DNA of 64,000 nt from Ulva prolifera (lineage: Eukaryota; Chlorophyta; Ulvophyceae; Ulvales; Ulvaceae): positions 11,475,874-11,539,873 of the forward strand of contig CM041198.1 of assembly GCA_023078555.1 (NCBI GenBank), given 5' to 3'. The notes under the pieces were generated by a model. That model was not told where the DNA came from, ran no database searches, and saw nothing but the letters and a program-made list of their open reading frames with translations. The position numbers and the translations under genes are program-made. This document shows positions 43,038 through 54,360 of the stretch, piece by piece (the first letter of the stretch is position 1; the number at the start of each line of letters is the position of its first letter).

Positions 43038-43839
43038 GTCGTGGCCTAACTATGTAGCTGAGCCCGGCTCGTTGCCATATTCTGCTCCAGCCCATGCAGC
43101 AACACGCAAATGCACTCGCGCTGCGTGTGTCAAGACGCGTGTTAGTCTCATCGAGTGTGCACAGGGGTTAATGCGCGTGCCTGAGCTTGTAAGCATGCTG
43201 ACTGTGCATGACGACGTGGAGGGGAGCGTACCTTGCCATCGCATAAAGTCGCGCGGCAGAATTGAAAGTAAGAATTGAACCGTTGACCTCATGAACACAC
43301 ACTACGTGCTCTACCACTGGGGCTCACCTGAAGCAACGAGTCCTTTGTTAGATGACTCCTCCCTTGATTATGTCATCTATATTCTTGGATCCCCAGATAT
43401 GGATATCCCACAACAGCGTGCACATGCCTGCATGCGATGCTACGCACTCGGTCGTGCCACCAGCTCCAATGCACGCTTGTCTCTGCACTGTGTCGCTCAG
43501 TCTCTTGTAGCTCCACCAAACTTGTTCGAAGACTGTTCACACAATTCAGAAGGAATCTCAACTCCGGTCAACGAACCGCGATCGCGTACGCACTCAATTG
43601 TTCCAGCCACTAAAAAGCCGACCATCATCAATGATGAGAAGGCTTATAGGCTCAGAGACTGAGCAACACAGTGCAGAGATAAGCGTGCATTGGAGCTGGT
43701 GGCACGACCGCGAGCACAGCATCGCATGCATGCATGTGCAGGCATGTGCACGCAGCGCGAGTGCATTTGCGTGTTGCTGCATGGGCTGGAGCAGAATATG
43801 GCAACGAGCCGGGCTCAGTTACATAGTTAGGCCACGACA
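43038..43839. repeat. Foldback (long inverted repeat) element
   Basis: Outer arms start TGTCGTGGCCTAACTATGTA at 43038 and end with the reverse complement at 43839. Without the 288-bp family E insert, the left arm (43038-43127 plus 43421-43507) pairs with the right arm (43655-43839) over about 180 bp, with a loop of about 147 bp. Arms match closely by eye. No clear TSD is visible at the outer ends. It could be a MITE or a local inverted duplication. Confidence 0.7.
43128..43415 (-). mobile_element. TG...CA element with tRNA-like boxes, copy 2 (family E)
   Basis: 288 bp, plus-strand ends TGTCAAGACG...CCCACAACA, perfect TSD GCGTG at 43123-43127 and 43416-43420. It is inserted in the left arm of the foldback element, whose right arm shows the empty site. 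On the minus strand, about 43330 to 43270, it reads TGAGCCCCAGTGGTAGAGC (A-box type), and 32 bases on, GGTTCAATTC (B-box type). The distance between them is that of a real tRNA. Acceptor and T stems do not pair well, so it is tRNA-derived and not a tRNA gene. TG/CA ends and a 5-bp TSD suggest an LTR; the boxes suggest a SINE. Confidence 0.65.
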
Positions 43840-46800
43840 ATAATTCTTCCTCACCCGCACGTCGGCAACCATATGATCCCACAGTTCCTTCCACACAAGC
43901 TCTGTCTTCTGTTCTTGAAGTATGCATGATACAGCTGTGGCCACTTTGGACTTGGCGTATACGACTAGCTGTTCTGATGCCTTTGCTTGCGCGTAGATGA
44001 GCAACCAGTGTAGTGGCGTGTTGAGTGATGTGATTTCCAGACCCTGCGCCTCAGCATGTTCTGCCACGGATCTTCCGGCTTCAAAGGACATCTGGCTATT
44101 TGTGTCTGCAGATGGTCGTGAAGTTGAAGTTCTCCATATCATCTTACCAATACAGCGTCCTGAATCGGTGTCAAGAGCTTGCACCTTCGAGCCGTCCATC
44201 TTTGACTCTAGGAGCGTAAGATATTCGAATGGGCAAGCCTGCACTTATCAAATGCACGTCCAGGCCTTGTGCACTTCACAAGTACGAAGGAGTCTTTGTG
44301 GGCGACACAGTGGCTTCACGTGCCATACCGCTGCAGCGTTGCCATCATTGACACATTCCTCGGCGATCAGATCTGCTGGAAGCACCCAGCAGCTTAGCAT
44401 GTCAGAGACTGTCAGGCTCATCTGTGCTATGCTGTCCAATGTCTGACTTCTGCAAGCCTCCAGCGAACCCCACATGGCTGAAATAGTTTCAGCGCACAGT
44501 GTGCGACTGGACAATTGCCGTTCCCGCTCTTTCTGCATCCACATCAAATCCATCAGCATCACAATCACATTGCCATACACATCTACTCACTTCGGAGTCG
44601 TTGACGTGCACAAAGTAGCCACCACCCTGCATGAGTTGTATGAACACCTGCATCAGGATTTGAAGCTGTGCTGTTGATTCCATCGTCATCATCAACTCTG
44701 AGATTTCCTGCTGATGTGTCTTTCTTGTGTATTCCAGATCCAAATTGAGGTCTCTATACCTGGACTCCTCATGTCCCAACTTTCGGTGGATTGATTCAAG
44801 ACCAAAAGAAATGTGTGCACTGCAAAGTGTCTCTGGTAGTGCATGGAGGGCATAATACACTGACAGGACCTGCAAGCAAGGTATCATGGCACAGAAGTGT
44901 TTCTGGTGCGCATCATTGGCAGGCTGCAACCTGTCCAAGCTGTTTCTATGCACAGCTATGCGGGTATAGACCCGTGCCTGTGCTCGAAGAGTCCGTTGCT
45001 CCAATTGTACATGAAGGTCGCATTGCTGTGACAGCTGTCGCAGGTTCTCCTCTTGCTGCTCCATAAACATCTGTTGATCTGCAGGAATATCTGGCCTGCC
45101 GTCGGGTCCCGTGTCATCAACTTGCGCGTAGTACGTCGCCGCTGCAGCTTCCAGCGACGTGCGTGCAGCGTCCAGGATAGTTTTTGCCCTGGCTCGCACT
45201 TGCATTTTCAGATGCGTTCCGGACTCTGAATTCCATGGCGCTGTTATCATCTCGCGGTTGCTTTGATCTACCTTGTCTGGGTCGCTGGAAATACTGAGAA
45301 GCAGGGCAGTGGGCGAGTCGAATTGCTGCATCATAGATCCAAATCACACCAACATGAATAATCTCATGAATGCATTGGGCTCAGGGTGACTCACGGCATT
45401 GGGGGTCTTCAAGACCTCGAGTTCTGTGCAGCGCAATACTAGAGACTGCCGGAGCCGATTCGCCGCAGTTAGTAAGGAACTGTACAAAGTTGAAGCTTCT
45501 GCATCCGCCGTTTCCTTGTGCTTCAGACTGGTGGTGCAGCACTGCAGCTTATTGAATAGCCTCTGAACTTCCTTCCCGGAGTTTGTGCTTGCATGTATAT
45601 TGTTGGCAAATTCCCTATGCCAATAACAACCTCGTTTGTGTACGATGCTTGTACTGGAAGTTTGCATCAACAGACTTCACGCTGTCCAAATGGAGTGTGC
45701 AATGGCCAATCACCGATGGTATACAGAATTTTCACAGGACAAATGGCGTAGACGAGTCTATGTTGCCCACCTATGCAGTTCCTCCTTTGTTTTTTCAATG
45801 AGTTCCACAAATTCGGCATCGACTCTGAACCTTGGAAGGCACGATTGCATCCCTTCGTACATTGTGCAAGCACCTGCTAGCATTCGTGACGACGCGGCGT
45901 CTATGACCCTGCGCTGTTTTCGCTTCACCTCGTGAATCGAGAATAGCAAGGCTTCGATTTTCTGTGGAGCAGAGGCTGCCCTTTCCTTGTCTACAGGTGA
46001 AGTACTTGAAACAGGCTCTGTATCCCTTAAGAACCTGCAATGCAACATGTGGAGATTCATTGACCACGGCTCAACACAACATGGAAGGATGATTTACAGG
46101 CGATGTCTGCACGCTCAGGTGCACCATTTTGTTTGTAGTCAGATTTGCATCGAGGCGCTGTGATTTGATTTGACATCAATGCATATATAAATTCCTGCAT
46201 TCAACAGTGCCCTTTGGCAGCTGTATGCTGCTCCGACGGGGGCGGTGAATGCCAAGACTCTGCGTCTGAGAGTGCTAGCATTGCCAATCATGTTCTGCAG
46301 GGGTGGACTGATCACATGCCGTGTGCCGGAGAGATCGTGGTGTCCCTGCTTGCTGGCTTGAGTAGCCTTGTCTCTCACCCTTTCAGGTGGGAGCTTTCAT
46401 CACTGCAGGATTTGCATCATAAAAGTAAGAAGCATGCACCCTTCCGAGCTGGCCATCAAGTCATCAAGCACTTGGAAAGATCTGTCTTCAATGCTGTGGA
46501 AAAAGCTTTCGATGTCATGCTGTGCGCGTTTGAAATGTGCCTTCATCTTCCTCTCGCATATCTCCACAGCTGCGACTGAGCAGGAAGTCCGAAGCTCACG
46601 AACGATAACCTTGAATCGTACAAGAATATCCTCTGACCTAGCCAATGCCAGCTCAAGTTGCTTGTCAAAGTCTCTGACCTTCAGAATCTCAGCGTTGATG
46701 CCTATGTTGCGTACAGAGAAAGCAGTACACTCCCAGAAAGATGGCTCTGCGTGAGTTCAGGGCGTCCAAGATACTCTCGGGGCTTACTTGAGATGCAATG

Positions 46801-49384
46801 TCGGACGCCTGATTTTGCAAAAAATGCGCCAATTGTCTATCTAGTCCGCTTAATCTTGACCTCCTGCTCTTGCACCAATCTTCCTCCAGTACCCCAACTC
46901 TGGGGCGATGATGCTGAAGCAACCGATCAAGTCTATCTGTCAAGCATGTGGCGGATTGAATCTTCCAGATCTCAACTGACCTTGCAGCTTGGGACTGGTG
47001 TTTGATCACGTGTTCCATGACCTGAATAATGAGAGCATCTACACTTGTGCGCAATGTAGCCTCAGGAAATGTCATGTTAAAGCCATGCAGTATGACCTGC
47101 AAAAAAGTATCCATCAACGCGGTCGATTCACACCCAGCTTGTTTTTGAACCTGGCACAGCACCGATAGTCAAATAAACACCACTCAAGAAGAGATAGGCC
47201 AAATCAATGAGCAGCCATTTGATGCATTACCAGGGTTTCAGCGTCCATCAGGTTCCATGTTCCACTTGCCTTGACAGACTCACGAGGATCATCTGCATCA
47301 AGCTGATTAACCATGGTACATCTTTCTATGCATGTATCGGTTTTTTCAATATTTCCAGATTCCTCAACGTCCGCATCATGTACAGCCCCATTTGAACGGC
47401 TCATGGGCGCAGAGATCAGTGTGGACACCAAGTCTTGCCTGCAAGTGCAATGAACATCGCATATGACATACTCTCGAAATTGTGTATCAGGGGACCAAGC
47501 GTCTGCCTGCCCAGTGCCAAGTCTTTCTCCATTGTGGTGCATGACAGTTGAATGCGTTTCTTGGACATCGTTTCCAGCTTGATTGCACTCTGCGTCAGGA
47601 ACAGAAGTCCTCGTAGTTGTTGGTAGGATTTCAAGAATATCACAGACAATAGCTTCATGGTGGACATGCATCGAGGTCAGCACGGTGCCTTGCTGCTCCA
47701 AAACCTCGAGCAATAGGTAATGGCTGGAATGGTAGCCCTCCAGCATTTGGTGCAGGTGCGATAAGGCCTCTATATGGTGTTGCTCTACGGCATCTTCAGA
47801 TGGAGCGCATGATATCTTCTGCAGAAGTGCCTTGTAATGCAGGTCCTGCAACTGAATGTCTTCATCGCACTTTGCTTGCAGTTCTAAAAATGCGGATTGG
47901 CTTGTTTCGAAAGTTGTTGTACAGTTGTGTGCGTGTTGGTCAAGTGCTGTGGCGCATCTTTTTGCCAGCTTTTCCCAGATGTTCAAAATTGTGCCGTTCC
48001 ATCTATGATGCTGAGCCCCCAATTCCATACATACATACTTTATCAAGCGCTTCTGCCTCTCTTGAGCATCCTCCAACAAAGGCCAGCATTTAGCTGCAAA
48101 CATATCCGAGATCTGTGTAGGAGCAAATCCGCTGTACGTTGTACACCACTTCTGCACCAATTCGCATGCACGATGGCAACACAGCGCCTGGGATGCATGC
48201 TGCTGCCATAGTCCTTCTACCGCAACTTCGATCTCATTCCTCCAGGTACGGCTGATAGCCTGTACCGACACGTACGCTCTGCATGCAACACACATTTCAG
48301 TGGATACAACACAACAGACACCTTAGACAAAGAATCCTTGGAAACTCACTGTTGTGCTTGCTTCACGGTGTGGATCGCAGACGGCAGCAACAAGGAAGCG
48401 GTGATGCCTTGCAAAACTTGTGCAGCAAATTCTTGTTGTCTCTGCTGCAACCGCAACACCGTTGGTATGAACTCGACATGCCGCATAAACCCAGGCTGGC
48501 ATATCTCATCAGCAAGATTTTGAATCTTATGCTTTGCAACAAGGCAGCTCCAATCTTCCAGAGCTGCTTGCAACTCTCGAGAAATTTTCTTTTCAAGCTT
48601 GATGTTGAGTTTGCTTATGTTGGTGATGAAAGCATCCATAGCCCGCTTGTTTCCAAGCGCAGCTTTATTGAACCTCAGCAAATGGGATGAAATTTCACAT
48701 TGCATTGCGTCAATGGACAGAAAGGCACTCTCATGTAGATGAGCAGTAAGTTCTGAAACCAATGCTGACATTCTCTGATGCAGGGCACCCCATACAGCTT
48801 GCGAGTTCTGTGCCAGAGCCTGGATAGCCTGTACTCGGGATGTCATCTCCATGGACAGGCCGTTGCGGACCTGAAACAAAGCAGTCATGGGTGAAGAAGT
48901 TCAGGATGCGGAATGACGGTACCATGATTGGATGACATACACATGGATGACGCTTTCAAGTGCGGACCTGTTCAAAGTCTGTTTCACTGAGAAGGTGCAG
49001 CGTTGTTCTGTCGAAGCGCGCAAGTGCTCTCACCATCTTCTCGCGCGATTGCTGCAGAGCATGATGAGTGCGCTGTGTAGAGCGTTTGCAGGACTGGACA
49101 AAATGATCAATCAGATATTTTGTCGTGACTGACAGCAATTGCAACGCCTCGACAACAGTGGCATGTTTTGGAATAGATGCATTGATGCCATATCGCATGT
49201 CCTGTGGCACCCTGTCGGGGAGAGGCAACACGTTCCCCGCTAGCGATGCCATGGAAGCCCATTCTGCACTCTGTAAAGCCATACGTTCTTGGCGATTGTT
49301 TACAACCTCGGCCTTCTGCAGTGAAAAGCAGGGTTGCCTCATCGCTGCGCAACGGTAGACTGGATTAAAAGTTTCTACGACCAT
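43819..49384 (-). CDS. Large coiled-coil protein, CCDC180-like, multi-exon
   Basis: Spliced minus-strand gene. Coding blocks, 5' to 3', are about 49384-48960, 48870-48350, 48280-47430, 47160-46750, 46640-46400, 46040-45760, 45660-45400, 45330-44900, 44800-44590, 44570-44270 and 44244-43819. The product is almost wholly helical, Gln/Glu/Leu/Ala-rich and without membrane segments. Its early part (LLSVTTKYLIDHFVQSCKRS; LNIKLEKKISRELQAALEDW) and late part (KTILDAARTSLEAAAATYYA) recall the DUF4455 and DUF4456 regions of CCDC180, a cilium-linked protein, but this is from general resemblance. The ends of individual exons are approximate. The final residues (CRGLTM, then stop) lie in the right arm of the foldback repeat. 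It is head to head with AP2M, with 1.1 kb between their starts. Confidence 0.55.
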
Positions 49385-50512
49385 TCAGTACATATAATGG
49401 CAGCATCTCGACAGCCCAAAATTTTGTTGAGAAAACAGGTACTGCCACACAATCATCCGCGACCACGGCCGCTGCAAGGTCTGGGCAACCAAGCTCAGCC
49501 ATGAAAGCATTCTACTGTCTCAAAATACTCAGTCGCCTGGCCCCGAGCGAGACATAGAGCATACCGGCGGACAGGTGGCATCATTCTGACGAATGCAAAC
49601 ATGTGATCTCCTCTCTGTGGCTGTCAAAAATCGTTGAGCCGGCAGATGCGGGTGCAGTTTGATGCATTCGTTGTCCATTCCGTATTGTTATGATGTGTAG
49701 AGACGATTCGAGGAATGTTCAATCATATCTGCCATATCATATGCATCAGTACTTACTGCTGCATGTCCCTGGCATGCACAAAAACCAACGCACCTCATGC
49801 AAAGAAAGCACCCAGGGCCTGTGGGAACACATTACACTCTGAAGCATGATGTGCTCATTTGAGCCCGACCGCGGTGCGTTGCAACATCGCCGACGTTGGT
49901 GCCCTTCTACAGCGAGGCTTCGGGCACCGAATCTTGGCTTCAAGGCCTACGCCGAGAGGGGTACAATGAGTGAGCAACATTTGGTACAACGCAATCCCTG
50001 GTGGAAGACCGCCAGTCACAAGGTGCATGATGCACGACTGCCTTTCGAAAGTCTAGGAATGTTGACATGCTTTAGTCTGCAACATGCATGGGTGACAGCT
50101 CTGCCGGTGCACAGCGGAATTCCCTGACCCCGTATCCCATCCTGCTGATCGACACCCACACTTGTTGATACGTAAACCGTGGAGGTTCCAGTGCGTTAGG
50201 TGTGTTGATGATCGCTGAATGTTTGAGGGTGGTAGTCTTTTCAGTGTCTGTAGTCCGCTGACACGCGTCATGCGCAGGATTGTTATTGTTGCATGGTTCT
50301 AATGAGCTTGTATCAATGTTGCTGTACATGCTGCGTGCAATTCAACGGAGATATCTGCTGGGCTGCGACGGTCATAACACAGTCCCTACAGGTTTCAATG
50401 TCCTGAGCTGTCAGAATCGAAACACCGCATCAGCATAATCTCAATTCCGTACCGTAAAGTCACTGCAGCATTGATCTACTGCTTGGCTTGCTTTGGGGGA
50501 TTTGCGTTGGCG
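49385..50512. other. Divergent promoter region between CCDC180-like and AP2M genes
   Basis: About 1.1 kb with no supported gene. Since the two flanking genes start at its edges and point apart, it should hold both promoters. No clear motif stands out. Confidence 0.4.
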
Positions 50513-52523
50513 ATGGCTTGTGTGGAAGGATTCTTTATCTACAATGCAAAAGGGGATCCAATCATCTACCGCGTCTACAGAGACAATCTCAGGTGATTTT
50601 CACTGACAGGTGAAATACTTTGTTTCAAGTTCCTGTACTTGAGTAGGCATCATGAATCCCTCACAACCACAAACCTTCATGTCAATTGTTATTACAAAAC
50701 AGTGAACGGGAGAAAACCTTCATGTCAATTGTGGATGTGCAGCCTAAGGGTTGTCAGTGACATATTTCGTACAAGAGTGCTGCACTATCAAGCATCACAG
50801 TCAGCTCCCGTTTGCCAGAGCGGCTCATTGACGCTTGCACACATAGCTTGTCAGGACGTGTTCCTGGTAGCGGTTGTCAAGAGTAATGCTAACGTTGTCA
50901 TGGCCCTCAAGTGGCTTGATTTGGTATGCTCCCTTACCTGTGGGGCTTGCTCCTGGTGATGCTGATGCCAGGCTGCTGCAACAAGTGCTGAACGATCTGT
51001 TAATGCAGCTTGTCCAACTGTTCTCTCATTACTTCCACAAGGTCAAAGAGAAACACATTCGGGAGAACTTTGTGCTTATATATGAGCTGCTGGATGAAGT
51101 CTGTGACTATGGTATCCCACAGATCACAGACCCATTTACATTGAAGGCATACATCTTCCAGAAAGGGGAGTATCAGACAGGTGTGGCCGCACTGTCCACA
51201 CAGATTTGCAATTATAACTTTCCTTATTGCAACAGTGATTTTGACGTATCATACAGACAAACATGATCCGACAAAGAACGTGACGTTGCAAGTCACCGGG
51301 GCTGTTGCCCATCGCAATCCCACAACTGTCTACAAGAAGAATGAAGTTTACCTGGACATTGTCGAAACAATCAACGTTCTGATGTCTAAGGATGGTGAGG
51401 TTTCTCCTACCACATCCGTTGAACTTGCTAGGTTGTTCAAAGCTACGCCAATCACATTCGTTGCAATTGGCTCACACTTATGAAAGTACCAGCATGTGCT
51501 CCTGCGCCAACTGTTACAGCTCAGCAGGACTATGGCTTCAGGCAGTGTTTTGAGAACAGACGTCGAGGGGCGTGTGCTGATGAAGGCTTTCCTGTCGGGC
51601 ATGCCAGAATGCTGTCTAGGCTTCAACATGGCCGGTGAAGATTGTACATTCAGCACAATTGTGCGTCAAAATGACTGGGAATCTAAAAAGTCGATCAGTT
51701 TTGTCCCACCAGATAATGGCAACAAGTCAGAATTTGAAATCATGCGTTATCGAATATCTGATCAAATTTCAGTGCCATTCAAGGTCATTCCAAACATAGT
51801 TGAGAGTGGCCGAACGCGATGTTCAGTGCGTTCCAATCTGTAGATTCATGCAATGCCTGCAGGTCACACTTGTTTCGTTTCCGCATGTCAGCGAGCGCTT
51901 GTTTGGGAACCAGTGTGTGTGTCTTCGCTGAATGCATCTACACACTCAAGAGCATGTTGAATATGTACTCTTCGTCTTGCATATGTTAAAACGCTGTGTA
52001 CATGTGTTGGTTGTGACCCAATAGGGACTTGAGCCAATATGTCTTGTGTGCAGGTGGACGTTGTTGTGAAATCTCTGTTTGAGCGCAGTCTGTGCGCCAA
52101 CTCTGTGCAAATAAATGTTCCCGTCCCGCCTCAGACTGCAAAAGTCAACATCAAGAAATCGAAAGGAGATGCAAAGTATGATGGGTCGCTTGGCGTAATT
52201 CGTTGGAACATCAGCAAATTTAGTGGTCAGAAGCAGCATACCCTTAGTGCAGATGTTGTCTTGGTATCCACGACACGAGAAAAGAAAACCTGGAACAGGT
52301 ACGAGGAAAATGGTGCATTTGGTGATGACTTCGCCTGCGACACAGGTCAAGTGTATAATGTTACTGCAGGCCACCGGTTTCAATAACTTTCAATGTGCCA
52401 ATGTTCTCTGCATCCCAGCTCCGGGTTCTATACCTCAAGATACATGAGAAGAGTGGATACACAGTTGAGAAGTGGGTTCGCAAAGTTTGCAAGGCGGGAG
52501 GATTCCATTGTCGAATCAAGTGA
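50513..52523 (+). CDS. AP2M: AP-2 complex medium (mu) subunit
   Basis: Mu adaptin of the clathrin adaptor complex, which selects tyrosine-signal cargo at the plasma membrane. Exons 50513-50592, 50749-50910, 50972-51180, 51257-51394, 51542-51825, 52054-52298 and 52370-52523 join in phase to 1272 nt, 423 residues plus stop; the family is about 435. The N-terminal longin-type domain begins MACVEGFFIYNAKGDPIIYR and contains NFVLIYELLDEV. The mu homology domain follows (TLQVTGAVAHRNPTTVYKKN, EVYLDIVETINVLMS, LSGMPECCLGFN, SISFVPPDN, FEIMRYRIS). It ends VEKWVRKVCKAGGFHCRIK, close to the usual AP2M end. AP-2 is preferred over AP-1 mu because of the LQVTGAV...YKKNEV and C-terminal sequences, but AP-4 or another mu cannot be fully ruled out. 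Introns are 61-228 nt. Confidence 0.87.
50671..50732. repeat. Short direct repeat in AP2M intron 1
   Basis: The 19-mer AAACCTTCATGTCAATTGT occurs at 50671-50689 and again at 50714-50732, 43 bp apart. A small local duplication. Confidence 0.8.
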
Positions 52524-53390
52524 GCATACAATTACTTCCTGAAAGGACACAATCAGGCTCTGAGATCATTTGTTCAGGAGCACTACCTCGGAAACTCTGG
52601 TTGGGCGAACATTTCTTGCGAGACTTGCATCTGTTGCTTATATCAGCACGAAGCTGGTGTTCTGCATGCCTGTTCCTGATCTATTGATGTTCAGCGTTGA
52701 TGCTGGCAGGATGTAACATATGCTGGGATTCTGGCGCGGCAAACATTTTCACTGCCATGCTTGAGACTATTCAATCGTCGGTGTTGTGTAGTCGCTCTTC
52801 CGAAGTTAATGCCTACTGCTACACCTAATATTTTTTTCATCTGAGATGTTTTGGTGTACTCAGGGGTTGGACTCGGTTGTGATCAAAATGGCTCTACTGG
52901 AGCACAGGTGATCGTAGGCAAATAAGGAGCACTGCATGAGCAGCAGCAAGGAGTCAGCGCGACGTGAGCACTGTTCGAAATAGCCTGGCTGAGAGTGTTA
53001 GAACACAGAGCATGTTGCATGTCAACAAGTGTAGCGTACGTTACACCCTCTGAGAAAAATCTCGATCGCCTCACCACAGTGAATCTATTGCCATTACGGT
53101 GCGACAGTTCCTGTAAGGGTGTTATGCAGCTGTGGACAGCAGAGGCATGTCTACTCTCTGGCCCCAGCATCAGAGCTCATTTCGCCATGGCAACATGATG
53201 TCTGATAGGTAATCGCATCGGCATTCCGCATGCGCTATGCAGCAGGGAGGGTCGGAGTCATTATACGTCTCTGCACAGCTACATGTTGGCGTTCGATAGC
53301 GGAAGCAGGTGATCTGCAGTGCTTGGAATCGATTCAGCGAGAACCTGCTGGGACACACGGCGAGCGGGTGTTTGCATGTATGGAAGCGGG
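52524..53390. other. Intergenic, no gene seen
   Basis: About 870 bp downstream of AP2M. Open frames are short and lack domains. Confidence 0.4.
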
Positions 53391-53446
53391 TGTATGTATG
53401 TAGTCACAAAGGACAGAGGCCGGGCACGATCGCAGATATCACCGCG
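53391..53446 (-). mobile_element. Very short LINE 3' end, copy a
   Basis: TGTATGTATGTAGTCACAAA followed by GGACAGAGGCCGGGCAC. Only the last ~50 bp of the element and its tail (TACATACA on the minus strand) remain, abutting copy b. Confidence 0.55.
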
Positions 53447-54142
53447 GATGTATGTAGCTACAAAGGACAGAGGACGGGCAGCGAGCTGTTTCCCGGAATC
53501 CACTCGCAAATCCACTCACTCATTCATGGCACTAGGCCGCACATGAGCGTGCACCACCGCCCTGCCGATAATTCCAGCGAAAGATTGAAGCTCCGCACGG
53601 AGCACTTGAGCATTCCCTCTGCACAACGCCACACTCAACCGGCGCAAAGCATTCGTCACAAACACACCACGGTCCACCACACAACACCGAGACACAACCT
53701 CTGCCAGTCGATGCAGGTGATCCATAGCAGGCTGTCCCAAGCGACCATGCGTCTCATGTGACAACGGCACAAAACTACATGCATCAGGGTCGTACAAACG
53801 ATAAGCATTGTGTTTCGGCACGTCCCGCACCACCGCAGCACCCCCGTCCTCCCGAGCCGCCCGGCCGCAATAGGTATCAGCACAGGGGATCACAATCGAC
53901 ACATCCCCTATGCAAAAAGGGTCATCCGGCGGCATACACATGATGTCCCCCATCTTCTCTCGGGCTAACGTGCTGAGCACCTCCTCCAGCCCCTCCGCCC
54001 GCGCAGCAGCGGCCTGCACCCCAGGCCCTGCCAAACCCCGGCCACCCCACACCGCCATCGGCGCCGCAGCCTGCGCGTCGTCCGGCACGGGTTGCACCAC
54101 ATGGGCGCTGTGTCCAGCATCGGCATCGGCGGCCTGAGCGAG
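53447..54142 (-). mobile_element. 5'-truncated LINE-like retrotransposon, copy b
   Basis: Minus-strand element of about 700 bp ending in a TACATC-type tail. It contains the end of a protein frame (53516-54100) and a 3' region shared with copy c and the CFAP47 intron (CACTCACTCATTCATGGCAC, GGACAGAGGACGGGC). Truncation at the 5' side fits target-primed reverse transcription. Confidence 0.6.
53516..54100 (-). CDS. C-terminal end of a LINE-type ORF2 product
   Basis: A 194-codon frame with the style of the region after reverse transcriptase in algal and fungal LINEs: a beta-rich start (DVSIVIPCADTYCGR), then VVRDVPKHNAYRLYD, SFVPLSHETHGRLGQPAMDH and a helical end. The upstream RT is missing. The codon use is strongly GC-rich compared with the flanks. 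The frame stops in the conserved 3' repeat (SAMNE then stop). Confidence 0.5.
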   Translation of the reverse strand: MVQPVPDDAQAAAPMAVWGGRGLAGPGVQAAAARAEGLEEVLSTLAREKMGDIMCMPPDDPFCIGDVSIVIPCADTYCGRAAREDGGAAVVRDVPKHNAYRLYDPDACSFVPLSHETHGRLGQPAMDHLHRLAEVVSRCCVVDRGVFVTNALRRLSVALCRGNAQVLRAELQSFAGIIGRAVVHAHVRPSAMNE

Positions 54143-54260
54143 TGTATGTAGTTACAAAGGACAGATGCCGGGCATCGAGCCATTGCTAGGAATTCACACG
54201 CAAATCCACTCATTCACCAGTTCCGTGCACGCCCACTACGGGCAAGTGCACTGCTCATGA
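54143..54260 (-). mobile_element. Truncated LINE 3' end, copy c
   Basis: TGTATGTAGTTACAAAGGAC, then TGCCGGGCATCGAGCC and CGCAAATCCACTCATTCACC match copy b and the CFAP47 intron copy. Fewer than 120 bp remain. Confidence 0.55.
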
Positions 54261-54300
54261 GAAACTACAAAAGCGTCTTCACAATTAGAAAAAAATGCGA

Positions 54301-54360
54301 GTGTATGTATGTATGTATGATTGCATAGCCGTATCCTTTTGTTGTGTTGGGGCTTGTGCT
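54301..54360 (-). mobile_element. Tail of a related LINE, copy d
   Basis: GTGTATGTATGTATGTATGA, then TTGCATAGCCGTATCC. This resembles the second tail in the CFAP47 intron (GTATGTATGTATTTATGTAG ... TTACACAGCCATATCC). The unit's other end is not clear. Confidence 0.4.

Noticed and set aside
43266-43330. A functional tRNA gene on the minus strand
   Set aside because: A and B boxes are good, but acceptor and T stems do not pair and the anticodon loop lacks the usual T before the anticodon; the stretch is part of a repeated element.
49746-50329. Small minus-strand genes between CCDC180-like and AP2M
   Set aside because: Short frames without domains in what is best read as a divergent promoter region.
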